Part shown: positions 14,101 through 26,393 of the stretch, piece after piece
How positions within the stretch are numbered: position 1 is the first letter of the stretch
Layout of the letters: the number at the start of each line of letters is the position of its first letter
NCBI GenBank assembly: GCA_026261815.1
Contig: JAMPIT010000230.1
Coordinates: forward strand, 43,112,501 to 43,176,500
Source of the DNA: Monarcha castaneiventris obscurior
Taxonomy: Eukaryota; Chordata; Aves; Passeriformes; Monarchidae
Direction: 5' to 3'
Length of the DNA stretch: 64,000 bases
Translations under genes and position numbers: made by a program
The notes under the pieces: model-generated
What the model was told of the DNA's origin: nothing
Seen by the model: only the letters and a program-made list of their open reading frames with translations
The model's database searches: none

Positions 14101-17100
14101 GCCTGTTGTCAGAGCTTACACCCTTGCTCTTGACAGCACTACAGCTTCCCAGAGAAACAATTAATTTGTTTTAGCCAGAAAATGCACTTCATCTGTTTTC
14201 CAGTATGAGGTTCAGAAAAATGATGTATTTTTTTAACAAGTACTTTCTCCTGAGGCAGACACTATCATGGAAAGTTTCTCTCAGGCTTTAATACTTTGTA
14301 CTTAATCATTTTTGGTTTAAACTAGGTCTTAGCTTTGTAACAAAAAGTGTATGTAACAAAAATAACAAAAGCAATGTGCAATGCTACACAGAGATTACAA
14401 TTTACTAAAACAGGGCTAAAAAAATTAGGCTCCTGAAGGTACAAACTCTGACAAAGATAGGCAGATCATAGAAGTGAGAGAGACTTTGTTACAAGAAACA
14501 CCTCTGGAAGCAGTAAAAGGCAATAGGGGAGTATTCTGGTTTTCCTCACAAGTTGAGCATGCTGCTGTTCTTTCACTTCCTCCCATGTCAGGAAGAATAT
14601 CCAAGAATAAAACCAGCAATGCATATTTTGTTTCTCTCAACCAAATTAAGTGTTAAATGCAGTCTGCTTGAAAGTGGATATCAAGTTTTAATAGAAACTG
14701 AAATCCTTTTGATAGGACTAGAATACCTAGCTCACTTCTCAAGGTAAAAAAATCCTGCTTGCTCAAAGGAAAAAATGGGATTCATTTTGTTCTGTAATCC
14801 ACATCCTTGCAAACTACACCATAAAACACTAAGCCTTTCATTTAACTGAAAATCTCCTTTCTGCTTGGTAATATGAGAACATACTTCCTCAAACCTACAG
14901 ATGTCTCAGAAGATTTATTAATAAAACAGAGCATCACTGAAACTCAGCCTTGTAATGTTCACACTACTCCCACAGGATATTTGCAGTTCACTTTGATGAA
15001 ACACATTTCAAACCTTCCAGAAATATCCAGTATTCAAGTTTGTACTCCTGTTTTCCTACTCATGATGCTACAGATATAGTACAAAAAGTCAAGCACCTCC
15101 TTGGTTTTCAAGTACAAAACTGAACCACTTGCAATTAAAAGGTGGATAATTCTTATCCAAGGGGATGCAGACTTCCCACTCCTTTGAGATGTGGCAACAG
15201 CTCTTATTACATGATCCCACACAGGTACTCATACAGCTATAATGTTTAGGAACCCTACACATGGCCAGGGACCCTACCAGCCACTGTTCCATGTAAGGGG
15301 ATGGCCCCTGCCTCAAGGAGCTCAGCACCACAGTAAAACACTCGCATTAAAAAACAGGTGCTGAACAAGCACCAATACCAACCTCAAAAACCCCTGACAA
15401 AGGCTTCCTGGGATGCCTTTTCCCAGTGCTGTGGATGGATGGGTGGGGGTGTGTGTGTTCCCTAATTAGTGAAACAGAAGCCTGTGGCAGGTCCCCATAA
15501 AGCTCTTCCAAAGCATGAAGGAAGAGAATGCCAGCACGGGGATCTGCTTCACAGACTGCACACTGCATTTCAGCACTTCCCACTGGACAACCTCAGGCAT
15601 CACCTGCAAAATACTTACTGTAAACAGTACAAAGTACTTCTGGTTATTCTCTCCTACACAGTTATTGACCCACGGGCAGTGATGGTCCATTTTCCGAATG
15701 CACCTCTTGCAAACACTGAAAGAACACAGGTCTGTATTAACAGCTCTTTTCCTTCCAGGAACACAAGATTTCACAGGGGGTTGGGGGACAAAGAAATTCA
15801 GGAAAAGAATCAGAGGTGAAATCTGAATCTAAAAGAATTCACTTGCCACCATATTTATATTTGTGGTTTGCTTACTTGACTAAGCCTGTTGAAAATGAAT
15901 CATACAAAACCAAACCACCACTACAAAAATTAATGCCACACATCAGTGGTTCTTTCCAAAATATGGTTTGAACCATACATTGAGGCAGATGGAAAAAATC
16001 CGTGATTTTGTTTAGTTTTAATCTATTTGGCCTGTAAAAATGTCCACAGATTAAAACCAAATAGAAACCACAAAGATATAAAAGGCAGTAATGAATAAAG
16101 ATACTTTTCAAAGTTGCTAATAACAGACTAAGGTTTATTTGCCAATATTTGCTGGTAGCAGGAACTTGCAAAAAAAGAAAATTAAATAAGGCATTAGAAA
16201 AGATTCTTGACATCAAGGTAAGCCACATACTAGCAGAAAATAGCTGTGGCAGTCAGTCAGGAAGATGGTACCACAATATACATTCAAGGTGAAATTAGAT
16301 TTTAAAGCACGTCACAAAACCAGACTAATAAAATCAAAATTCAAATTCTTGCCAGCGTGCAAATTTTGGCTGGAAGTCAAATAATTAAAACATTATTACA
16401 TTGTCTGAACATCATTCTCTTGCTTAGTCAGTAACTGCTTCAACTCACATAATAAAGGAAGTCTTTTTCTCTGCTGCTTTCTCATATGCTAGGAGACAAA
16501 AGGCAGTCTCCTGATACCACATTGCACAAACAAGCACAGAAATCAAATATGAAAACACACAAAACCCCAAAGCAAACAAATAGACCCAGAAAGGAAACAG
16601 CCATTCCAGAACAATTCTGACAGCAGTGAAACAGAAAGGACTGAGTGCTCTGCTGATTTTATTTTTCTTCTTATAACAAAAAGCATTTTGACCTTAATAT
16701 AAATAATAAAGTTCAACACCCAAACACTTAAGGGAAACTCAAACGAAAACATAAACATGTTCTTATCAGCATGTATGAATAAATAATAGAAAACATCTCT
16801 GTCAGAACAGCCTTTCACTCACTTTGCACGGTGGGAGGGGATAATCCCCAAGGATATGTGCTATGCCTGAAAAACCAATGAGTTGCTGTAGGCCTGATCC
16901 TAAATGAAAGTCCAGGCTGGCAGGCCCCAGCCCCCAGCACGGGGCCAGACCAGGAGCTGCTTCTCCTCAGGCAGACCTGGGTGCCCTACTACCTGTCAGC
17001 CTCAGAGGCAGAGGGAAAAACAAAAAGCCTCGTTTTGCCAGAACAAGCAGCTTAAAATTATTTTGAGCTACATGGGGTCTAAAACCAGCAGGCACAGTAA

Positions 17101-20100
17101 AAGCAATTTATCTGCCAGATAATGTACTTTGCATGACAAGTATTTATCACTGTGATAAAAAAAAGGAGGGGGTAAGGTGAGGCAGGTGGTAAAGGAGGAG
17201 GATGCCTCCCTGTGTGCAGGTGTGCACAAACTTCCCTTGGGCTCTGAGAGAGGTGAGTACCCAAGCAACCTTCCAACTGCTCCTACTTCCCCAGAGGGAC
17301 AGCCTGAAGATGCCAAGCCACAGATGTGAAAGGGATAGGAGAGGAGGCTGGCAGGGGAGGTTTTATTCCATGTGCACATACCAAAAACAGTTGGATGACA
17401 GGCAAAACAGGAAGCTAGCTGGTGGAAAAGGAAACACAGAAACCACAACTAAACACTACAGCAGCAGGGATACTCAAGACACTTCCCCCCAGTCAACCAC
17501 CCAGCTTCCAAATGCTGGCAGGACTAGTTTACTGGGCACAGGGGACTCACTAAATAGCACATTCATCAAAAACACCCTGCTCCCTCTGGCATACAGCTAG
17601 CACTATCTCCTGCTGATGCAGACGCCCAACCTTGATGTGTTAAAGTCTAATAAATCTCCCTAGGCCACAAAAAAAATGTCTGACTGAAGATTCTTAACAA
17701 CATCAGAGCTCAGTGGATCACCTTCCCAAATCTTAACGTCTAAAAACTTATCTTAAAGCATAGAAAAAAGGACCACGGTGAAAAGGTTTTGTGTTTAGCC
17801 AGAGTCTTTTTCATTTACCTACACTGCGAGTCATCATCAAGACAGCATTTTAGATGTGAAGTTTCATTCATAATTGAAAAGCTGTCAGAGGGGATTTTAC
17901 AGTAGCATTAATAAGTGATAGGCATGATCACATTGCTCCTGCTGAATAACCAACTCCTGATTTTCATTAAAATTTTTAAAAAAACCAACAAAAAAGAAAA
18001 ACATTTGCAAACTGAAGCTCTGAAAACAAATACAAAAAAAGCAAACAGCAGGACAAGTATTTCCCTCCCCACAAGACCACTGCATGAATCAGCAGCAGCC
18101 CAGGTACGAGCTCTCTCTGTAGGTATTGGTTTTTGGGAAGGTAAGGAAGTGACACCAATGCAAACTCATTAACTACTTTCTGGAAAGCAGGTTCGCTTGC
18201 TTTAAAAGCAGAAGAGAATTTTAGGAAGTAGTTATTTTTTTGCTCACTGCCTTTAGTACTAAAAACTCACTACCAGTTACTCTCTTCCGGGAAGTTTATC
18301 CTACCAGAAAAAGAAAGGACATGACAGATCAGTAGGGATACTGATCTATCACACAGCACAAAACAAAGTCACAGTACTCAATACAAATGTGGAAGTCTGA
18401 ACTCTTAAAAAAAATACAGAGTTACCTGCACTTCAGTTTTAACTTAAACACCACTTCTAAATAGAATACACAGACAAATGGGCTTGTGAATAAAACAAAA
18501 ACGGAAAAGACACAGACCCTTTGGGAGATGTTTTATGGACTTCTATGCATTTTGGTATAGAATGTGTCTTTTCAAGTCATGTTTACATGAAATTTTATGG
18601 AATGTCAGTTACAAGTCTGGAGCCCAGGCAGCACTCAAAAACTGTAAGTGTTTCTCACTTTGCACAAAGTAGCCTCGGCCTCCTATATATGAAAATCTTT
18701 CAGAAAAGGTATGAGATTTCTTCTGAGAAGCTTACATGTGTCTGGTACTATTGGCAACAGAATTTGTATGCCAATCCCTCAGCTGACCCACTCCAGTCTC
18801 AGACTCCAACAACAAGGCACACTGGTGAGCAATTCTTGAGGTCTTGATGAAACAACCATCTTCAGAAAAGACTTTACCTGCAGTGATGTGCTCTGTCAGG
18901 TTTGATGCTACAACACTTTGGGCACTTGTAAACCACCTGTCCTGGCTTTAGCTGTAAACTCTCGATGAACTCTTTTGTGGCATTACCTTTGGGTACAGCA
19001 CCCTGCAGGAAAAAAACAAACAAACCAGGAGATTAACTTGGGGACATTACGGCTGCTAAGAAGAACAGGATGACTTAAAACTATGGGAGGGGAAGGAAGA
19101 AAAAGAAGTAAAAACTTCCCTAAGATCAACAGAGTTTCAAGAAGAGCAAGAAGATTCAGAAAAGAAATTTAAATGTGGTCTTTAAATATGGAACCACACA
19201 TTTAAACATAATTTTGGTGGGGCTTTCATTGGTTTTTTTTAAACATCAATAAAGCATTTAGTCTTTTGTAATACTAGCTTCACTTAAGCAATTAGTCTTT
19301 TGTAATCCTACAGTAACCTTAAAATATTTAAGAATCCTCATCCCTCTTTTCACATCAACAAATTTATCATGTCAGTGTTTCATATCACAAACTGAAAATC
19401 GCAGATGTTTTATGCCAGTAGAAGCAGCTTCTACTCAAGTATCACTGTGTACACAAGGAGTTGCTGGTAAACAACTCATGTATTTATAGTTATGCTTTCA
19501 GTGTGTATTTGTTATTTAAATAGGGTTCAACATTCAAACAGTGAACACTAAGAATCATCACACCTGAATAAGACTCGGTAACACTTTCTTAGCTGTGCAA
19601 TTTCCACTTTAAAGTATATCTTTAAATAGGTAACATATTGCTGCTAAAGGAGCCAAAGTTCATGAGTTTCCAGCCTTTATAGGGACATTAATTTGCTCAA
19701 AAAAACCAAACCAAAGAAACTCCCTCTGCTAAAAAAAAAAAAAAAACGAAACAAAAAAAAGCCATGAAACATGCTGTATGAAATCACTGCTGGTACATTG
19801 GCACAGTTTACTTCTGTGAATTTAAGGCTTTTTTATTGAAATAAAAACAAAGATGCAGTATTTCAATAAATTTCTGATGGAACAGTCTCCTTTTAATACA
19901 TCTATACAACCTCCTAACAGCAATAAACAGAAATGATACACACAAGTGAGAGAACTGCCCATTAAACCAGTACCATAAGGCTTTTTTAAGCAGTCTTTGG
20001 GGGTTTTTTCCCCACAGAAACTGCCAACAGGCCTGACTAATTTAAAAATTACCAAAACAAATTTCCACAAAATGCTACAACTCATGTTCTCTCTCTTCAG

Positions 20101-21954
20101 TAGGCAAAAAAGCTCAAAACTTCAGGAATGTTTTTAGCAAGGACCCATTGGAAGCAGTTCCTGAAATGCAGGACACAGGCTACCTATCAGTTGTGAAGAA
20201 CTGAGCTGTCCATTTATTTATGATAAGAATTCTGCTTGTTTGCCTCAGCAATGCTTTCTGTTTCATTCTGATCCTACATGTGCCCCTGGTTCCCCGTGTC
20301 CTGGAAGCTTCCTTAATCCCAGACTCTCACTGTCTGCCAGATGTCCGTGCATGCCTTCTCAGTATCTTTCCCCCTGCATTTTCTTTAGCTGAATTCCTCA
20401 TTAAAAAAATCAAACAAAATCCCCCTGGCTCTCCATCCTCATACATAAATCCCACCTCACAGTAGGAATTACCATATCTTGTCCCAATTACTCTCGTCAG
20501 AGATTCTATCTGCTTCTCCAACACTGCTTGCCTGGCCCATTCAAAATACAGCTTTTGTTTCAGAAGAGCTGCTGCTAAGTCTGCAAAATAATTCTAGTGA
20601 CTTGAAGGTCCCTAAGCATAAAAATCCCACAACACACAATAATTAACAGCCACCCTTAGGATACAAACTGTCTAACAAGCTGCTGCAGCCCTCTGAGTCC
20701 AATGATCAGAAGTTTCAGAGGCTGAACTGCTTACACTTCTGCCCAGCAGCAGTAGCATGTAATTCATGTAATTTTTACCATAAATTGTGAGATTACTAAA
20801 TGGCACCTAACAAGGTTTCAAGGGGGAAATAACATTTGGAAGGAACAGAGTATCAGAGGCACACGACCACTCCCAACAGCAACAAGAACATTTGTGAGGA
20901 AGTGGACAGGAGAAGTCTAAGCTTGTCTTTCCTTCCACTTAGTAGTGGAGATGGGGTTCTGGATTGAGTCTACTGTCTAGAGGCTATTAAGCAAAATAAA
21001 CCACCACAGGCCATTCAGAATTAGCATCATGGTGCTAAACTTCCTCTTGTCACAAACTGAAAGACAAGAAAGCTGCAGATCTGATCTCTCAAAGCAATGT
21101 CCTAAAGATACATACAGGGGGATCTCACAATTCTGATGTTTCCCAATTTGCCTAAGAACTGCCAGGTCTTAGCACGCTCAGACTGTATTTACTTCAGCAT
21201 TGTCCAACACACTCAACAAAATCAGTAGAATGAGAGATGGTTACAGAGCTTTTAAAAACATCACTCCATTCTGCTGAAGCAATACTTGCCAAGGCAGACA
21301 ACCAAAACCAGCTTTTCCAGCTTTCCTGTTTGTCAAGACACAACAAGCCACAAACATGAGATCTGCCACTGGGGAGAAAACAGCGTCAGAGAGAAACACT
21401 CTCCTTCCCAGTGCAAAAAGAGGAGCTGCTCACGCACCGGGAATCTAACGCTGGGTCCTTGACTTTGCATCCGACTTGAGTGGGACGAAAAATTAGCATA
21501 CCACATCAGCAGCCTCACTCAGCAGGCTGACACACACAAGTTATTTAAATCTGCCACTCACTCAGCAACTAAGTTACCCAACATCTAGCAGACAAGAAAA
21601 ACACCGCCTGTTTCTTTCCGAGACACACAGAGAGAGGTGTATACTTACTGGATCTGTCAGCATAGCACGAAAATGTGAAGCCAAAGCGAGGAAAGCCAAG
21701 GTGTTGAACAGGGTGCCATTGATGACACTATAAACATAATCTCTCGATGGAACTAGCATGACAAGAAGGACTACAAAGTCGGCATAGAACACCAGCATCC
21801 AGGTAACGACAGCACATGCAATACCACAGCCATCTCGAATAAACCACATTGTTCCCAGGGAAGCGCGGCTAGGAGGTGGAACACACTTTTCTGGCTGGAG
21901 GTATTCAGGTGTCCTTTCAATATCTCTGAAGTGGTGGACTGGAGTAATCATCAT
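3225..21954 (-). CDS. ZDHHC3: ZDHHC3 palmitoyltransferase, long isoform (327 aa), six coding exons
   Basis: Golgi-type DHHC S-acyltransferase (family name GODZ) that palmitoylates cysteines of membrane proteins; known family substrates include GABA-A receptor gamma2. The joined CDS is 21954-21649, 19002-18878, 15715-15619, 13730-13649, 11877-11747 and 3467-3225, and every junction keeps phase. Residues about 47-70 and 73-97 form two membrane segments. The cysteine-rich domain runs from C129 to C163 and contains CPKC, HHC, VCKRC and the catalytic DHHC with C157. Two more membrane segments lie at about 170-195 and 212-240. The 327-residue length equals the human long isoform as I recall it. The tail (from GIERLK) resembles that of the paralogue ZDHHC7, but ZDHHC3-type residues such as MWFIRDGCG and TKCSSF and the adjacent EXOSC7 favour ZDHHC3. 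The ATG pair at 21954 was chosen because human ZDHHC3 also begins MM and has HHF at residues 7-9. Confidence 0.96.
3468..7375 (-). other. ZDHHC3 last intron (long isoform), no gene seen
   Basis: Intronic for the long isoform and beyond the 3' end of the short isoform. No convincing exon, RNA gene or transposon is recognised; the sequence is unique-looking with minor A-rich runs. Confidence 0.6.
7395..7400 (-). terminator. Polyadenylation signal AATAAA for the ZDHHC3 short isoform
   Basis: This is the only canonical AATAAA I noticed on the minus strand between the exon A stop and 7.3 kb. A TTGTTTGCTG-type U/G-rich region follows at 7382-7370, as expected downstream of a cleavage site. Confidence 0.5.
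8123..8182. repeat. (TTTC)n microsatellite, about 15 units
   Basis: An uninterrupted tetranucleotide array of about 60 bp. On the ZDHHC3 sense strand it reads (GAAA)n and falls in the probable 3' UTR of the short isoform. Confidence 0.97.
8933..9091 (-). CDS. ZDHHC3: ZDHHC3 alternative terminal exon A (proximal; 299-aa isoform tail)
   Basis: Acceptor TGTTTTCAG is at 9092-9100 and the frame opens [12 protein letters not shown] and runs to TGA at 8935-8933, ending PYQYVV. It is 53 codons including the stop and closely matches the mammalian 299-residue isoform. It shares the pattern GIE-LK-x-W-x-MK-x-FG-x-FS-x-W-x-PF with the distal exon. Confidence 0.93.
   Translation of the reverse strand, partial: GIEQLKKEERRWAKKTKWMNMKAVFGHPFSIAWLSPFATPDQGKADPYQYVV
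8933..21954 (-). CDS. ZDHHC3: ZDHHC3 short isoform (299 aa) using the proximal terminal exon
   Basis: This isoform uses the same first five coding exons as the long form and then splices to 9091-8933 instead of 3467-3225. The join at codon boundary ACG|GGA is in phase and gives 299 residues, the length of the common mammalian isoform. The 52-residue tail begins [12 protein letters not shown] and ends DPYQYVV, very close to human ZDHHC3. The last residues resemble a class II PDZ ligand, which is an inference. Catalytic domain and membrane segments are identical to the long isoform, so the splice choice changes only the cytosolic C-terminus. A polyadenylation signal at 7400-7395 fits a 3' UTR of about 1.55 kb. 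Confidence 0.93.
9092..11746 (-). other. ZDHHC3 intron between coding exon 5 and terminal exon A
   Basis: Holds A-rich runs (near 9370 and 9485-9501) and a TG-rich stretch near 11308-11335. No further exon or transposon recognised. Confidence 0.7.
11747..11877 (-). CDS. ZDHHC3: ZDHHC3 coding exon 5 (residues 204-247)
   Basis: The exon completes Lys204 and encodes [10 protein letters not shown], the fourth membrane helix and the cytosolic SICTDET motif. It ends at codon ACG before donor GTGGGT. Phase 0 at its end lets it join either alternative terminal exon, since both begin with a Gly codon. Confidence 0.95.
11878..13648 (-). other. ZDHHC3 intron 4, with a G/T-rich tract
   Basis: Unremarkable except for a T-and-G-only stretch at about 13122-13212 on the plus strand. 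No nested gene recognised. Confidence 0.7.
13649..13730 (-). CDS. ZDHHC3: ZDHHC3 coding exon 4 (residues 177-203)
   Basis: Acceptor TATTTTTCAG is followed by [13 protein letters not shown] and the exon ends one base into Lys204 before donor GTGAGTATAA. It encodes most of the third membrane helix and the lumenal loop CFEEDWT. Length is 82 bp. Confidence 0.96.
13731..15618 (-). other. ZDHHC3 intron 3, nothing recognised
   Basis: No exon-like or transposon-like segment was recognised; short open frames lack support. Confidence 0.65.
15619..15715 (-). CDS. ZDHHC3: ZDHHC3 coding exon 3 with the DHHC active site (residues 144-176)
   Basis: The 97-bp exon completes Ser144 and encodes [19 protein letters not shown]. 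The catalytic cysteine is C157, preceded by D154, H155 and H156; C146, C149 and C163 complete the zinc-binding pattern. Residues after NNQKYF begin the third membrane segment. The donor is GTAAGTATTT. Confidence 0.97.
15716..18877 (-). other. ZDHHC3 intron 2, nothing recognised
   Basis: AT-rich intron with a few poly(A) runs. Open frames such as the 118-aa minus frame at 16228-15872 and the 132-aa plus frame at 17202-17600 have no start, splice or family support. Confidence 0.65.
18878..19002 (-). CDS. ZDHHC3: ZDHHC3 coding exon 2 (residues 103-144)
   Basis: Acceptor TTTTTTCCTGCAG is followed by codons for [12 protein letters not shown] and ends within Ser144 (AG|T) before donor GTAAAG. The exon encodes the start of the zinc-binding cysteine-rich domain: C129, C132, C133, the KPDR motif and HHC at 141-143. 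It is 125 bp and leaves phase 2. Confidence 0.96.
19003..21648 (-). other. ZDHHC3 intron 1 (between the first two coding exons), nothing recognised
   Basis: Contains an A16 run at 19731-19746 and a partial direct repeat of TTAGTCTTTTGTAAT near 19257 and 19293. No gene recognised. Confidence 0.65.
21649..21954 (-). CDS. ZDHHC3: ZDHHC3 coding exon 1 (residues 1-102)
   Basis: The exon carries the initiator ATG-ATG and ends at LTDP before donor GTAAGTATAC, phase 0. It encodes the cytosolic N-terminus ([12 protein letters not shown]) and the first two membrane segments, separated by the short PSRDY loop. The first ATG has a poor context (C at -3), whereas the second has A at -3, so initiation could occur at either. 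Confidence 0.96.
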
Positions 21955-21978
21955 AGGCTATTATGTCCATACTTGCAT
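21955..21978 (-). other. ZDHHC3: ZDHHC3 5' UTR portion of the first coding exon, with two upstream ATGs
   Basis: A polypyrimidine tract ending in TTTCAG abuts position 21978 on the minus strand, so the coding exon starts here and an untranslated exon lies upstream. The 24-nt leader has an ATG at 21978 giving a 5-codon uORF that ends in TAA TAG just before the main start. A second ATG at 21970 opens a 17-codon ORF in another frame that overlaps the main start and stops at 21917. Confidence 0.75.
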
Positions 21979-24900
21979 CTGAAAGAGAGTCAGAAACAAT
22001 GCTCACTGCTCTGCCAGACATCCAGACCTCTGCTGGCGTAATGGCATGGTCATCATGTGGGAAAAATGCAGAAAGTGAAATGAAAAAGGAAAAAAAGTAA
22101 ATAAATCAAACACAAAATAATGGATTGAGAAACCACACTCTTGCGCTTATCGGAACACTCCTTACTCAGAAGACTCTAAGTGCTTTTAAGAAGTGCTTAA
22201 TTACACACTAGGTCTACCTGGGTGCCACCTCCACCTCCCTAAGTGGAAAGGCAACAAGCGTTTTAATGAAGAAAAAGTCATCAGGTAGGAGCCAACAGGA
22301 GCTGCCACAACAGGAATTGAAGCAAGAACTCAGCACTGTCATGTGAGGGGCAAAGATAAAGTCCTGGCACAGCTGGCAGGGTCCCTTTTTACTGCTTCAG
22401 GTTTGGGGAAGGGACGGGTCTTTCCTACATATACTGGAAACTTAGCAAGTGGAAGAGGTTTCCTTTCTCCCTACCCACTGACTCACAGCTTTGGGGTAAA
22501 AGTGCAAAAACAAACAGCTGTACAGTTGGATTTGCAGGAACTGATTAAGAAGCAGCCCCAGAAAAGATCTTGACAGGAACTTTTAGTCTTGGCTGAAGGA
22601 TGTAATTTCCCAATAACAGCTGTCTCCCACTCTCACCTCCTCCTCTGGCCTTACTTCTGCTTTGCCACGCCTCTCCTGCCATCTTTGCTCCATCCCTCAA
22701 TGGCATTTGCTTCGCTTCCTCTTTTCCAGCCAACTCCACTCTGCTGAGCAAGAGCAAGAGCACCAACACTGACATTGCCCCGTCCTCTCTACCTCTGCAG
22801 ACTTCTTGTCTATCCAAAGGGTAAGATCCATCTTGGAACCAGGAACCATAATGCTCCAGGTATGTGCCATGCTTGCGGTAATTTCAATGCAATTCCCACC
22901 AAATGGAGGCATTTGAAAAAACAGAGAAGGTGCTCCTAAGTCTTTGGCAAGGGATCAATCCATCTGCACTCAATCCATCCAGCACTCAATGCTGGAGCAC
23001 ACCTGGAATGCTACACACCTGGAAAGCAGCTCTTTACACACCCAGCAACCTCTTCCAAAGACACTTCTACTCAAGAGTATTTGCTCATTACTCCAAACAC
23101 TTCATAACACAACGCCCTCTGAAGACCCACCTTCTACAAAAATGGCTACAATAATTCTACTACCAAATACACTGAACTGCATATCCCTGAATGGAAGGGA
23201 TCAGCCTCTTGCTATTTCAAAATGTAAGGCTTCTTCTCACGGCTTTGCAAAAAAGAGTGCTCATTATGCCATTTTAATTCAGAGAAAATGTACACTATCA
23301 ATTAAGTTTTCTGCCCAGAAAGTTCACATTGAAGCCATTTTTGTTTTTGTTTAAAAATGGATATATTTTACAGAAAACATACTGAGAGAATTGCAGAAGT
23401 CCCTAGGACCTCAAACTTTTCTCCAAATTTTATGGCCAAGTTCTGCCCAAGTACAAGAAGAGAGCTCTACTCTGCCTAACACCAACCTAAATGGAGATGT
23501 TGCTGCACCTATCTCAACAGGGAAGGAGATGATAGTTTACTTTTCAGTTGTTATTTTAAGACCAAATTCATAAGAGGACAATTACTCTTTCATGGCCAAA
23601 GAATAAGGTTATTAATGAGCAAGATGATTAATTACATCCAAGCACAGAGGTGATGAGCTTTGTGTGCCTGAGTGCGAGTGACACAGAAGAGGTACTGGAA
23701 TTGCTGTGGCCACAGTGAGAAGCAAAAGCCAGGAGCACAAAGTTCCAAGGTGCACAGAAGCAAGATGAACTAGACCATTTACAATATTTGTCTTCTAACA
23801 CAACTAGTATAAATAAACTAGGAGAATTAGGTATTTTCTTATCTTTCCACTTTGAACATTCAGTATGCTGCCAAGCGACTTTAAGATGGTTTATGAATCT
23901 GGAGAAAGTCACGTGGATTAATGTTAAAGCATATCAGTGTTGTATTTATACACACATCACACAGAACAGAAAAATCAAGATGAAAATGTCCTTGTGAGGA
24001 TGTCATTTACTTTGGCAAGAAAAAAGCCCACAACAAAAAACCCTCTCCTCATTCAAAAAATTCACGTAACACATTGTAATTACTCTGTATTTTAACCACA
24101 GCTATAATTTAGCCTCATGATTCCTGATATTTAGGAAGACAAGCTATATAATTTTCATAAACAATGATTACCCAAACGATCTGGTGGTCTAAGTTCAGAT
24201 AAGTCTATACCTACTAGTAAATCCGTACCTTTTCTCCCATTTGTCACAACTTCTGTAAGGAGAGTTATGTATTCATATATTCACCTAGACTTAACAAGTA
24301 TTTCTCAGACTCAATTCTTCCACTCCCTCAAGGAAACAGGTTAACCTCCACTGCATTGTTTAATAATCTTATTAAAATTGTTATGCTTGTTTGCCAGCTC
24401 CAAATAAAACTGACATAATTAAAGACTCACACCTGACAACAGCGTTTAGCTGACAAGAACATCACATTACATTAAAAAAGTAAGAAAGAAAACTGTAATT
24501 TAGGTGTTCAATTTTCAGTTGAAAGTTTAGACTTGACAAATCAGTTGCACTAACAAGCTGGGACAGTCCTGAACACAGATCCTCAGGATTTTTTGCCTAG
24601 ACTCTGTGCATTTTTTTTCCCTTAAGGTTTTGTATCCCAAAGCAAAGGAAGCTAACAGTCACAGGAAAAGCGAACGCCTATTTAACAAAGGAATTAATTT
24701 GACAAGTCACCTTAAGGTCAGTATTAGCAAAGACTGACTGAAAGCTGAACAAATACACAGTGATTAAAGCTGTGGGTTTAGTCCTGAACAGCACACTTCA
24801 GCAGTGAAATAAAAATTAATCTCTCTTGCAAATGCAGGAAGTGGTTTCACTCCAATAAAAGTTCTACAGCTCTCTCTCAGAAATATTATTGAGCTAAACT

Positions 24901-26363
24901 GGGGAAAAAAGTAAGAAAAATCTATTGCTACTTCTCTAAGGAGAAACTGGAAGGAGCCCTGAGGCCCACTCAGTCTGAAGGTCTGGAGATCCATTTCTGC
25001 AGTGAGTTAAATGGACAGAGCACAGGCCTCTGATTATGGCTGGAGGACAATTTTGTTATTTAATGTACTCTGCTATTTAATGCTTGCTTTAGAGGGCTCA
25101 TTAGGCAACAAAATTAAAAAATCAGTAATCAGTACATAAACGCCATACATTATTTGAGAAATACATATGTGTTTTAGTGTTCATTATCTTAAGAATCACG
25201 CTATAGGAGCTTAGAGTGTCAGCTTCTCTCCTGCATGACCCGGTTAGTGGGGTTTTTTTAATTCCTTGTTCTTACATGCACAAACATCTGTTTTGGTTTA
25301 TGTTGTCCAATTTGGTATTTTCATATAAATAATACAACAACCAAAAAAAAAAAAAAAAGGCTTGTAGCAGGGTAGCAGCAGTAACTTGCCCTAACTGGTT
25401 TGCCCTTCAATCATGCTGCATATGAACTTAATTTATAATACAGATGGAATAAGTTAGCTCCGCCTGCTCTGGAGCAAACAATATGTAAACAATGTAGGCA
25501 AAGGGCTTAAGGACTTACTCTTGGTGTCAGGCTACAAGAGAGGCAACTAGGTAAGTGTGAGATACAATGACAACACACATCAATTCAGCTTAATGACATG
25601 ACAGAGCAAAGACCTTTTCTTTTTTTTTATCTGGAAGGCATCTGGCGTTACGGGAACAATCAAAAAACATGTAATACATAAGTTAGAAAAGTAAACAAAA
25701 CAAATGAAAATCCACTTCCTGCTACAATGAACACTTAAAATATGCTATTACACCCTATATAAACTGTCTTTTTACATGCCATAAGCCACGTCAAAAAAAT
25801 CTGGTTTTTAATGGCCTGTGACGGCCAAAGAATGTGCTAAGAATGTACAAGCAAATGATGTGGGCCTTCATCCAGTAAGTACTTGAAAGCTACCTGAGCT
25901 TCTGATGTAAAACTCACAGCAAGCATAAAACCACCATCATTGAGAACCTTTTGATTTTCATGTAATTACTCATGCTAGTGAATTCAAGCACATGAGTATG
26001 ACTTGCAGAACTACAGCATTACTAGTACATTGCAACCATTTCCTCTATTACAAGTCCATTAACACTGAACTTTGGGAAGAGGTTACATTTTCATTCTGTC
26101 ATAAGAACTAAGTGAATTTCAAGTTCTGCCAATTACATGAAAACAATACTGGGGGAAAAAAGAATAAAAAGAAGAGAGATCAGGGCAGATCATGGACCTT
26201 TCTTAAAGTTTTCAATTTGGTTTTTTATTTAAAGAAATACTTCACAACAGCTTTTATGACACACAGTACCTTGAGAGCTGACAAAAAACACTAAAGTTAA
26301 ATTTTCATCATCAAAAGGAAACAAACGTACGTAACTAGTGATACTTATATCCACAACAGATAA

Positions 26364-26393
26364 AGTAGGCAATCTAAAAGTAGGCAATCTAAA
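26364..26393. repeat. Perfect 15-bp tandem duplication
   Basis: The unit AGTAGGCAATCTAAA occurs twice without a spacer. Confidence 0.95.
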
